DNA from: an uncultured Blautia sp.
GTDB lineage: Bacteria; Bacillota; Clostridia; Lachnospirales; Lachnospiraceae
DNA: 7,770 nucleotides
Assembly (NCBI GenBank): GCA_934394545.1
Contig: CAKRRG010000101.1
Span: 1-7,770, forward strand
Reading direction: 5' to 3'
Part shown: positions 1-5,936 of the stretch, in pieces
Layout: the number at the start of each line of letters is the position of its first letter
How positions within the stretch are numbered: position 1 is the first letter of the stretch
Notes under the pieces: generated by a model
The model's input: only the letters and a program-made list of their open reading frames with translations
What the model was told of the DNA's origin: nothing
Database searches by the model: none
Made by a program: the position numbers and the translations under genes

Positions 1-225
1 GCAATGAAAAACCTGAATCTGGTTATTGATGCACCAATCATTATCAGTGGATATCTGGCACCTTATTTTACAGAAGATGACACAGATTATCTGCTGCGGC
101 AGATCAATTCCATGACTCCATTTGAGCTGAAAGAAGAACAGATTCTCGTTGGAACTCATGGGCAGTATACTCCGGCCATCGGAGCTGCACTTTTTTATGT
201 GGAGAAATTTATCCATTCGGTTTAA
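1..225 (+). CDS. ROK-family protein, C-terminal fragment (5' end outside window)
   Basis: The frame is open through the left edge, so the ATG at position 4 is probably internal and only about the last 74 residues are seen. The pattern is that of a ROK-family C-terminus: a hydrophobic strand followed by a small loop (LVIDAPIIISGYLAPYF), a helix (DDTDYLLRQINSM), then a strand and the terminal helix signature around GQYTPAIGAALFYVEKFI. That last block matches the 'GAxGAAL' end of ROK sugar kinases and ROK repressors. ROK proteins are cytoplasmic and are either sugar kinases (glucokinase, NAGK type) or NagC/XylR-like regulators. The part that would separate the two (ATP site or N-terminal winged helix) lies outside the window. 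It ends in TAA, followed by about 120 bases leading to the marR promoter, so it is a separate transcription unit. The family call is fairly sure; the function is not determined. Confidence 0.7.
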   Translation, partial: AMKNLNLVIDAPIIISGYLAPYFTEDDTDYLLRQINSMTPFELKEEQILVGTHGQYTPAIGAALFYVEKFIHSV

Positions 226-247
226 CACTCAAAAATCAAGGCAAAGC

Positions 248-259
248 ATGTAATTACAT
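248..259. promoter_or_regulatory. Perfect 12-bp palindrome upstream of the marR promoter
   Basis: ATGTAATTACAT is a perfect inverted repeat ending 7 bases before the -35 box of the marR promoter. Its core (TAATTAC) also occurs in the larger palindrome over the -10 box at 292-323. It may therefore be a second, partial binding site for the same regulator. Binding is inferred from shape and position only. Confidence 0.4.
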
Positions 260-266
260 ATTTTTC

Positions 267-295
267 TTGACAAAATTTTATCCCCTCTTTATAAT
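267..295 (+). promoter_or_regulatory. Consensus sigma-A promoter of the marR-MATE operon
   Basis: The -35 box TTGACA (267-272) and -10 box TATAAT (290-295) both match the consensus exactly and are separated by an ideal 17-base spacer. The start of transcription should fall near 302, inside the palindrome at 292-323. Such a strong promoter overlapped by an operator fits a repressor-controlled efflux operon. Confidence 0.88.
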
Positions 296-323
296 TACCA
301 TTGTTAATTAACAGTGGTAATTA
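292..323. promoter_or_regulatory. Operator-like 32-bp inverted repeat, probable MarR autoregulatory site
   Basis: The arms TAATTACCA (292-300) and TGGTAATTA (315-323) flank a second palindromic core TGTTAATTAACA (302-313). Only one base pair, 301 against 314, breaks the symmetry. The left arm overlaps the -10 box and the core covers the expected transcription start. MarR-family dimers typically bind AT-rich palindromes over their own promoter and block polymerase, so autorepression by the downstream marR product is the natural reading (inference from position). Confidence 0.72.
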
Positions 324-346
324 TTTTTTTGTAAGGAGAAATACCT

Positions 347-808
347 ATGGATATTGAACTTATCAAGCGGATGATGGATGCCTGTTATCAGGGCAAGCGG
401 ATCCGGGATATGCTGCCGCCCCTGCCAGATGGAGTTGCATCTTCTTTTATTCAGTATCTGGATATCATTGAAAAGCTGGAAAAGCAAGGAAGCCAGGTGA
501 AGGTATCAAATGTAAGTGACGCTCTTTCTCTTCCACGTCCCGGTGTAACTCGTACAGTGAAGGACATGGAAGCCAAAGGCTATGTAAAAAAGCTTGCATC
601 CGCTGAGGACGGCCGGGTTACCTACCTGACTGTCACAGAAGCTGGAAAAGCCCTTTCAGAGAAGTACAATAAACAGTACTTTACTATCCTGTCCGGTTAC
701 GTAGACAGTATTCCAGAGGAGGACATTCTATGTACCATCCGGACCATGGAGAAATTTTATAAAATTATGTGTGAAAGGAGAATTGACCTTGACAAATCAA
801 AAAAATGA
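347..808 (+). CDS. MarR-family transcriptional regulator
   Basis: A 153-residue winged-helix protein, the usual length for MarR. It has an N-terminal dimerisation helix region (about residues 1-50), a helix-turn-helix at about 52-81 (VSNVSDALSLPRPGVTRTVK, then a helix ending GYV), a wing containing EDGRVTYLTVTEAGKAL (about 87-103), and C-terminal dimerisation helices. MarR proteins are cytoplasmic dimers that usually repress efflux or stress genes and release DNA when a phenolic or drug ligand binds. The start is the ATG preceded by AAGGAG (333-338) at 8 bases. The gene's last 20 bases overlap the MATE transporter gene, so the two are one operon with probable translational coupling. The palindrome over its promoter suggests self-repression. 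The ligand is unknown. The family is sure; the control of the transporter is inferred. Confidence 0.93.
   Translation: MDIELIKRMMDACYQGKRIRDMLPPLPDGVASSFIQYLDIIEKLEKQGSQVKVSNVSDALSLPRPGVTRTVKDMEAKGYVKKLASAEDGRVTYLTVTEAGKALSEKYNKQYFTILSGYVDSIPEEDILCTIRTMEKFYKIMCERRIDLDKSKK
774..791 (+). promoter_or_regulatory. Ribosome binding site that sets a TTG start for the MATE gene
   Basis: AAAGGAG (774-780) lies inside the 3' end of marR. It is 8 bases before TTG at 789, 2 bases before TTG at 783, and downstream of the GTG at 771. Only the TTG at 789 has normal spacing, so it is preferred over the longer GTG start. Confidence 0.65.
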
Positions 809-2132
809 TTTTACCCAGGGAAGCATTCTGAAAAAGCTTGCCCTTTTTATGCTGCCGATTCTTGGTGCCCTTGTACTGCAGGCAGCATATGGTGCCGTAG
901 ACCTTCTGGTAGTTGGACGTTTCGGTTCTACATCCGGATTATCTGCCGTTTCTACCGGAAGCCAGGTACTGAACCTTGTTACTTTTGTGGTGACACAGTT
1001 TGCTATGGGAATCACAGTCCTCATAGCCCGCTATCTTGGCGAAAAGAAGCCTGAACGGATTGGCTCTGTTATTGGCGGTGCTGCAGTTGTTTTTACTGTT
1101 ATTTCTGCCATACTTTTTATTGTAATGATTGCTTTTGCCCACCCTATTTCCGTGCTTATGCAGGCTCCTGCGGAGGCTGTTTCACTTACTACAAGCTATG
1201 TAAGAATCTGTGGAAGCGGTATTTTCTTCATTGTTGCCTATAACCTGCTTTCTGCTATTTTTCGTGGTCTGGGTGACAGTAAATCACCGCTTTTATTCGT
1301 TCTGGTCGCCTGTATTGTAAATATTTTCGGAGATTTGTTTCTGGTTGCAGGACTTCATCTGGATGCCGCCGGCGCAGCTCTCGCAACCGTTTTCGCACAG
1401 GCGGTCAGTGTAGTATGTGCAGTTATCATTTTGCTGAAAAAGGAGCTGCCCTTTTCCATCAAAAAATCCGACTTCCGTTTTAATTCCCAATGTAAACGTT
1501 TTCTGGGAATCGGACTGCCTCTGGCTCTCCAGGAATTTCTTACCCAGATGTCCTTCCTGGCACTTTGTGCATTTGTAAACAGATTGGGACTGGAAGCCTC
1601 CTCCGGATATGGGGTTGCCTGCAAAATTGTAAACTTTGCCATGCTGATTCCAAGCGCACTGATGCAGTCCATGGCCTCCTTCGTTTCCCAGAACGTAGGC
1701 GCAGGAAAGCCAAAGCGTGCAAAGCAGTCTATGTTCACCGGAATCGGAGTCGGACTGCTATTCGGATGTCTGGTTTTTGTTCTGGTTCTATTGAAGGGTG
1801 ATGTACTTGCCAGCCTGTTCTCAACTGATGCTGCTGTTATCCAGAAGGGATTTGATTACCTGAAGGGCTTCGCTCCTGAAACGATTTTAACAGCAATTAT
1901 GTTCAGCATGGTTGGTTATTTTAACGGAAATAATCAGACCTTGTGGGTGATGTTCCAAGGCTTGTTTCAGACACTTCTGGTGCGGCTTCCAATGTCATAT
2001 TATATGAGCATTCAGCCTGATGCCAGTCTGACAAAGATTGGCCTGGCGGCACCTGCTTCTACACTGGTAGGAATTTTGCTGAATACGGTTTTCTTTCTTT
2101 ACTTCAACAAAAAAATCAGAAATAAACTTTGA
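789..2132 (+). CDS. MATE-family multidrug efflux transporter
   Basis: An integral membrane antiporter of about 447 residues (453 if started at GTG 771), the usual MATE length. MATE proteins export cationic drugs or metabolites in exchange for Na+ or H+. The sequence shows the family features: an N-terminal GSILKKLALFMLPILGALV helix, the loop AVDLLVVGRFGSTSGLSAVS, the segment QFAMGITVLIARYLGEKK, and the helix end RGLGDSKSPLLF. The pattern is about twelve hydrophobic helices in two six-helix halves, the second beginning near GIGLPLALQEFLTQMSFLA. It shares a transcript with the MarR gene and overlaps it by 20 bases, so MarR probably controls export of its own inducing compound. A strong terminator follows within 4 bases of the stop. 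Nothing is missing or broken. The substrate cannot be told from sequence. Confidence 0.93.
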   Translation: MTNQKNDFTQGSILKKLALFMLPILGALVLQAAYGAVDLLVVGRFGSTSGLSAVSTGSQVLNLVTFVVTQFAMGITVLIARYLGEKKPERIGSVIGGAAVVFTVISAILFIVMIAFAHPISVLMQAPAEAVSLTTSYVRICGSGIFFIVAYNLLSAIFRGLGDSKSPLLFVLVACIVNIFGDLFLVAGLHLDAAGAALATVFAQAVSVVCAVIILLKKELPFSIKKSDFRFNSQCKRFLGIGLPLALQEFLTQMSFLALCAFVNRLGLEASSGYGVACKIVNFAMLIPSALMQSMASFVSQNVGAGKPKRAKQSMFTGIGVGLLFGCLVFVLVLLKGDVLASLFSTDAAVIQKGFDYLKGFAPETILTAIMFSMVGYFNGNNQTLWVMFQGLFQTLLVRLPMSYYMSIQPDASLTKIGLAAPASTLVGILLNTVFFLYFNKKIRNKL

Positions 2133-2135
2133 TTC

Positions 2136-2174
2136 AAAAAATGGCTGGCAGTTTTTAGCTGTCAGCCATTTTTT
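2136..2174 (+). terminator. Rho-independent terminator of the marR-MATE operon
   Basis: TGGCTGGCAG (2142-2151) pairs with CTGTCAGCCA (2159-2168) across a 7-base loop, with one G-T pair. It is followed by six T residues (2169-2174) and preceded by six A residues, so it could also stop transcription from the right on the other strand. Confidence 0.9.
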
Positions 2175-2181
2175 GAACTCT

Positions 2182-2199
2182 CTTATATCATGATATGAG
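2182..2199. repeat. 18-bp palindrome between the terminator and the oxidoreductase remnant
   Basis: CTTATATCATGATATGAG is symmetric apart from one G-T pair, with the perfect core ATATCATGATAT (2185-2196). It lies in the short gap between the convergent MATE and oxidoreductase units. A role as a binding site or second small hairpin is possible; nothing beyond the symmetry supports it. Confidence 0.35.
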
Positions 2200-2232
2200 T
2201 GTCAAAAGATCTTTTACCATTCATTTGATATT

Positions 2233-2768
2233 TTAGTATCCGATTTCTTTCAATATCCTGTCGATCATTCTGGCATTTGCAAGAGAAAATTCTTTCGTCA
2301 CTGCCGGCATGGCTTCCCCTGCAATACATTTTCCAAGCTGTTCCACTTCCAGACTGTAATTCTGCGGAACAGAGATCTTCTTAATCTCTTCTTTTCCATC
2401 AAATGTACTTACCTGATAACTAAGCTCCCCGGCACCGTTAAATTCAAATACAACACCTTTGATCATTCCCTTTGTTCCATGAATTTCGAAACGGTCAATA
2501 CGTCGGTCCTGATCTGTGGCAAGTACCATTCCACATGAAAATGCTGCCTTTTTGCCATCCTTATATTCCATCACTACAGATGTAAGCTTGTCTATATTTT
2601 CCTCAGAAAAGCTTGCCACTGCCTTGATCTTACTTGGTTCTTCCGGAATGAAACGAAGAATAAGGCTTGTATTATACACGCCCAGATCGTAAGTACTTCC
2701 ACCCAGAGTTTCTTTTCTCATGCGAATATTGCCAGGATTGTAATCAGAGGTGATAAACAGAAAATCTG
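2233..2768 (-). pseudogene. Gfo/Idh/MocA-family oxidoreductase, C-terminal remnant
   Basis: The minus strand encodes about 178 residues that match the substrate-binding C-terminal domain of Gfo/Idh/MocA dehydrogenases. Visible marks are NIRMRKETLGGSTYDLGVYN (usual form 'GGGxLYDxGxY'), DRFEIHGTKGMIKG, and a C-terminal helix ANARMIDRILKEIGY. These enzymes are cytoplasmic, about 320-350 residues long, and oxidise sugars or inositols with NAD(P). The N-terminal Rossmann fold with GxGxxG and the catalytic EKP motif are absent. An open frame can start at ATG 2721, but homology reads upstream through that codon (ADFLFITSDYNPG), so 2721 is not the original start. Around 2755-2770 the sequence passes into what looks like a transposase in another frame. 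It is therefore a broken gene, truncated at the 5' end by an insertion or rearrangement. Confidence 0.75.
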
Positions 2769-2978
2769 CAGATTTTCCGGGAAAACGGTACTGAAAAACA
2801 GTCGTTTTGTACCATGTTCTTTTTCTGTGGCAGTGACATAGGCAAGGACTTCCCTGTTGCCGAAGATCTTAGTGAGAACCCAGCGGACACTGGTATAATA
2901 ATCACCGATCTTTTCATTGGAAAACGTAAAATCTATTTCAGCAGAAACAGGATATCTGCTATAGGGACAGAAAATGTT
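2750..2978 (-). pseudogene. Probable DDE transposase scrap joined to the oxidoreductase remnant
   Basis: A different minus-strand frame, entered just after a TGA at 2979-2981, reads SRYPVSAEIDFTFSNEKIGD, then YYTSVRWVLTKIFGNREVLA and YVTATEKEHGTKRLFFSTVF. Compact strands (VLAYVTAT, KRLFFSTV) after a TKIFG-type segment recall the catalytic-core region of IS4-like DDE transposases found in Lachnospiraceae. This resemblance comes from memory of the family, not a search. The N-terminal part is missing, and the C-terminal part that should follow is replaced by the oxidoreductase at about 2755-2770. If the call is right, this is an insertion-sequence remnant deleted at both ends. It could instead be a fragment of an unrelated gene. 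Confidence 0.45.
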
Positions 2979-3043
2979 TCAAAATAAACCAAAAAATATT
3001 TATAAAGTCTACCAATCAGAGCTTTTTCGTTATATTTATTTTG

Positions 3044-3112
3044 TCGTACAGGGTCACTTTCCTTTGTAATGTTTTGTGCCAAATTCATTATACGTCAGAA
3101 TGTCCTGTACGA
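3044..3112. repeat. Nested inverted repeat with T-tract in the gap between remnants
   Basis: TCGTACAGG (3044-3052) and CCTGTACGA (3104-3112) are perfect inverted copies 51 bases apart. TAATG (3067-3071) and CATTA (3086-3090) form a second stem inside. Seven T residues follow at 3115-3121. It may be a terminator, a small RNA fold or the end of a short mobile element. The rest of 2979-3210 holds no gene that I can support. Confidence 0.4.
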
Positions 3113-3210
3113 TATTTTTTTATGAAAAAGTTGTAAAGTGGTGTTGAGCTATTGACACTTCTTTAAACTCTGCACCATAATGTATACTGTGCATTAGATT
3201 TGCTAGAAAA

Positions 3211-4053
3211 TTATTGAAATCTAGGAAGCTTATACTTAAAGCGAACTCCCCTCTTCTGAGTAAGGTTTACAAAAGCTTCCCCTACTTCCAAATCTAAGAT
3301 ATCCCAATCCTCAACTACATTTCCCTCGCGCTGAAGTATAATAGGCTTTCCATCATAATAGTTAGACAAGTTTTGATAGTTTGCCCCGAAACGTTCGGAA
3401 ATAAAATTTCTAGACTCCAAATCCCATGTCTGAAAACAAAAGCTGTTCATAAATCCTGCGGCAATAACTTTTCCTTTTTCTTCTCCGTATGCATCATAAA
3501 ACTGAGTTATACTTTGCAGACCAGCAACCACCTTAACACCTAGGCTTCTTCCAAAATTCAATGCATCCTGTAAATGTACAAGATTGGGAAGCAGACTTGC
3601 TTCATCAATAATAAAATATGTATTTCCTCTTCTTTCTTTTCTTCCACCAAGAGTTTCTTTTAAAGCAAGATCAAATAAGATTCGATAAATAGGAGCCAGT
3701 GTCATTCCAACACTTAAATCATATTCTACAAAAACTGTTTTCCCTTGTTTCTGCCTTACAAGTTCTCGCATGCTTATGTTTCCATTTCCATAATCTTCCG
3801 CGAATGGTCCTGAAAACATATCGTTTACCATGGAATTTATTTCTGCAATACCCCCCAATCCCTGGTTTCCTAACATATTACCATCTCGAGTTACGCCCAA
3901 ATATGTAGTTGCACTTCTGAAATCTTCATATTGATACAGCATTTTATGGTAATCCACTGCTGTTGCTTTTTTTACAAAGTTAACAAAATCTGAAGTTGTC
4001 AATTCCTCTGTAATATTCTTAATTAATGTCGTTTTTACTCTCTTCTTCCTCAT
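3211..4053 (-). pseudogene. TraG/TraD/VirD4-like conjugation ATPase, C-terminal half
   Basis: 280 residues match the C-terminal half of Firmicutes type IV secretion coupling ATPases, which pump DNA through the conjugation pore. Visible parts are SMVNDMFSGPFAED (about 74-87), the strand KTVFVEYDLSVG (105-116), the Walker B block NTYFIIDEASLLP (144-156), and the conserved ALNFGRSLGVKVVAGLQSIT (164-183). The C-terminal end EDWDILDLEVGEAFVNL is also present. The N-terminal membrane anchor and the Walker A P-loop, which this family requires, are absent. A TAG stop lies directly before the ATG at 4053. The length is roughly half of the usual 450-600 residues. No relaxase or other conjugation genes are visible nearby. 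It is best read as a truncated leftover of an integrative or conjugative element, although the 280-residue frame itself is open and might be translated. Confidence 0.75.
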
Positions 4054-4081
4054 CTACCGCTTTCCACTTGCTTCCAAACAT
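4019..4081 (-). other. Short ORF with strong ribosome site overlapping the ATPase remnant in another frame
   Basis: AAGGAG on the minus strand (4088-4093) is 6 bases before an ATG at 4081. That ATG starts a 20-residue acidic peptide (MFGSKWKAVDEEEESKNDIN) ending in TAA at 4019-4021, inside the start of the ATPase frame. The ATPase ATG at 4053 has no such ribosome site. This may be the true N-terminus of the original gene, now out of frame with the rest after a deletion, or a leader peptide coupled to it. Which of these is right cannot be settled from the window. Confidence 0.4.
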
Positions 4082-4119
4082 ATAGTTCTCCTTTTCAACA
4101 CATTGGTGTAGCTAAGCAA

Positions 4120-4148
4120 ATTTTAATTCCTTATAGGTAAGGTACAAC
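4120..4148 (-). repeat. CRISPR repeat, leader-distal, degenerate
   Basis: It shares the GTACCTTACCTATAAGGAAT core with the other two repeats. It differs at position 3 (GTT for GTC) and in the last bases, where TTGAAAC has become TTAAAAT. Decay at the handle end of the terminal repeat is the normal mark of the trailer end of an array. Confidence 0.8.
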
Positions 4149-4290
4149 GCTTTGCGAAAGCGAAGACGGGATAAGAGACTATATGGAAGACCGTTTCAAT
4201 TCCTTATAGGTAAGGTACGACATCCTAAAAAAGGATGCAAATATCCGTATGAAAAAAGACCGTTTCAATTCCTTATAGGTAAGGTACGAC
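4120..4290 (-). CRISPR. Degenerate three-repeat CRISPR array
   Basis: Three copies of a 29-bp repeat lie at 4120-4148, 4193-4221 and 4262-4290. Read on the minus strand the repeat runs GTCGTACC...AATTGAAAC and contains a hairpin CCTTA-CCTA-TAAGG. Its ATTGAAAC end is the classic 8-nt crRNA 5' handle of many type I and III repeats. The 29-nt spacers-plus-repeats scheme gives spacers of 40 bases (4222-4261) and 44 bases (4149-4192). The copies at 4193 and 4262 are identical over an extended 36 bases (4187-4222 and 4256-4291), so the repeat may be longer. The copy at 4120 is decayed at its handle end (AATTAAAAT), as expected of the leader-distal repeat. It lies 190 bases from an RT-cas1 pseudogene on the same strand. 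Confidence 0.85.
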
Positions 4291-4318
4291 AACAGTATTT
4301 TCGCTGTTCTTGGATTTT

Positions 4319-4347
4319 ATTATGGCAGATTTCGCCTGTTTTTGCAA
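4319..4347 (-). promoter_or_regulatory. Candidate CRISPR leader promoter
   Basis: On the minus strand TTGCAA (4342-4347) is followed after exactly 17 bases by CATAAT (4319-4324). Each box differs from consensus at one position. Transcription would start near 4312, about 20 bases before the first repeat, and run leftward through the array. This agrees with the repeat orientation given by the ATTGAAAC end and with the decayed repeat lying at the far left. Confidence 0.55.
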
Positions 4348-4357
4348 TCTTTTTCTA

Positions 4358-4459
4358 GAAAAAGTCGGTCGATCGATTTTTCTAAAATGGCGGTTTTCCT
4401 TGATTTTACACCATTTCTATAAATCGGTATTTTTCGCTTGGAGATCGACCGACTTTTTT
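4358..4459. repeat. Perfect 16-bp inverted repeat enclosing about 70 bases
   Basis: AAAAAGTCGGTCGATC (4359-4374) and GATCGACCGACTTTTT (4443-4458) are exact inverted copies. A shorter pair AAATGG/CCATTT (4385-4390 and 4411-4416) is nested inside. T-tracts follow the stem on both strands, so it could act as a two-way terminator between RT-cas1 and the array. The loop is long for that. The length and TA at both flanks (4356-4357 and 4459-4460) also fit a miniature transposable element. It lies where the leader of the array would extend. Confidence 0.6.
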
Positions 4460-4480
4460 ATCACTGTACAACTTCTATTT

Positions 4481-5934
4481 TCAATAATACTTATACGGCT
4501 TGTAACTCTCATCTCTCAATAAAAAATTCTTATAGCTTTGAACTTCCCTTTCCAGTAACTGATAATATGATATTTCTTTACCTTTAACTGTAATCTTGCT
4601 TTTAAGCTTTTCTTCATACATTTGCAGGAAAATGTTCTTTCCCTCTTTCGACAAATATACTCCCATGTTTGAGATTTCAAAATCAGCAAAATCAAGATTC
4701 AAACTCTGGCTTCTCCTGTTGGTTGCATGCACTACTCCAAATCTGGGATCTAAGCCCTTTTTCCATATGATATTTAGAAAAGTATTATATAAAAGCGTAT
4801 TCCCAAAGCTAATACATGCGTTTATCGCATCCTCCGGCGGACGTTTTGTACGTTTCTCATACAAAAAATCTGGATTTTCTAAAATGCCATTAAACGATGC
4901 ATAATATAGCTGTCGTGCTTTTGCCTCTATAAGCATCATATCATTTACCGTAGACGCACGATTTATTTGCCCTGATATTATGAAGGCCTGCAATTTCCAT
5001 TCTACGGGCAGTATCTGTTCTTATAGCTTCATCTATATAATTTTTACTTTGTACCAAAATTATTTCCGCAGACTTTTTCGTTTTCTCCGGCAAGAAGGTT
5101 CCAATAAGCTGACCATATTTATCAAAAAATGACACTTTTATTTCGCGATTACTAAGTGTCTGCAATACATTTGATGCCAGTGTCACATTTCCATATATGT
5201 TAAGCTGATCAGATACTTCAACTGGGATGTAATGTTTCTTTTTCTCATTTTCAAAAAGCAATCCGTAATCCTGGCGATTAATAATTCCATCAGATGTAAT
5301 GTGGTACCTTCCGTTAATAAACTCCAGATTACTATTGTGCCAGTTTGAATACTGGTTCACACTTTTGTAAATATGTTTTCTGACGTCAACCTTATTATTT
5401 CGTATTAAAATATCATACCCTAAAATACTTCTGGTACTTACATCAAAAACTCCGCTTTTTTCTTTATTAACCGTTAGCTTCCTGCTTTTAAGCAACTCTG
5501 TTAATTCGCTATATACCTTTAGGGCTTTTTCATAAGAATCCATATAAACATAAATATTGTCTGCATAGCGAATCCAATTCAATTCACGTACATTTAATTC
5601 TCGATCAAATTCGTTTAAATAGAGATTGCTTAATACGGGACTGATTGCATTTCCCTGTATAATGCCCTACATTTTACGGCTAATTCTTCCTTCGAAAAAT
5701 ATATCACAAAATAAATACTGTTTTATAAGGTGTAAAACTGCTTCATCCAAAATATATTTTTCTATTTCCAGAATTAAATTTTCCAACGGAATTGTGTCAA
5801 AATAATAATTGCCAGTATTTTTCTAATTCGGATACATGCATTCCATCCGGGCCGCATCCATCATTCTTTGTTGTAAAATGCGCAAGTGCCAAATGCTGGT
5901 TATTCTTCGAGAGCATTTCATCAATTTTAAACAT
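4481..5934 (-). pseudogene. cas1: Reverse transcriptase-Cas1 fusion, inactivated CRISPR adaptation gene
   Basis: RT-Cas1 fusions join new spacers into CRISPR arrays and can take them from RNA. Read from ATG 5934 (ribosome site GAGG 5 bases upstream), an N-terminal piece runs to HVSELEKYW. The frame then jumps near 5810 to GNYYFDTIPLENLI, which carries RT motif A. This is followed by a TAG at 5667-5669, GIIQGNAISPVLSNLYLNEF, the altered catalytic box RYADNIYVY, and the LGY motif. Cas1 follows: HYIPVEVSDQLNIYGNVTLA, FFDKYGQLIGTF, then a frameshift near 4988-4993. The C-lobe keeps the metal-binding residues: E in MLIEAKARQLYY, H in RFGVVHATNRR and D in LNLDFADF. About 25 residues normally found after that D seem to be missing before EISNMGVYLSKEG. 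It ends YKPYKYY. With at least four lesions it cannot make a working fusion. The identity is secure; lesion sizes are estimates. Confidence 0.88.
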
Positions 5935-5936
5935 GT

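Noticed and set aside
1355..1738. Minus-strand ORF of 127 codons inside the MATE gene
   Set aside because: The MATE frame is intact and well matched; this is an antisense shadow.
3152..3181. TTGACA-18-CATAAT promoter-like match on the plus strand
   Set aside because: It points into the antisense side of the ATPase remnant with no gene behind it. AT-rich DNA gives such matches often, and nothing else supports it.
4152..4358. Plus-strand ORF of 68 codons with an internal repeated peptide
   Set aside because: The peptide repeat is only the CRISPR repeat translated; it is not a protein.
4941..5582. Reading the RT/Cas1 pieces as separate intact small genes starting at TTG codons
   Set aside because: RT homology continues upstream of TTG 5582 to the TAG at 5667, and Cas1 homology crosses from one frame to the other near 4990, so these are broken parts of one gene.
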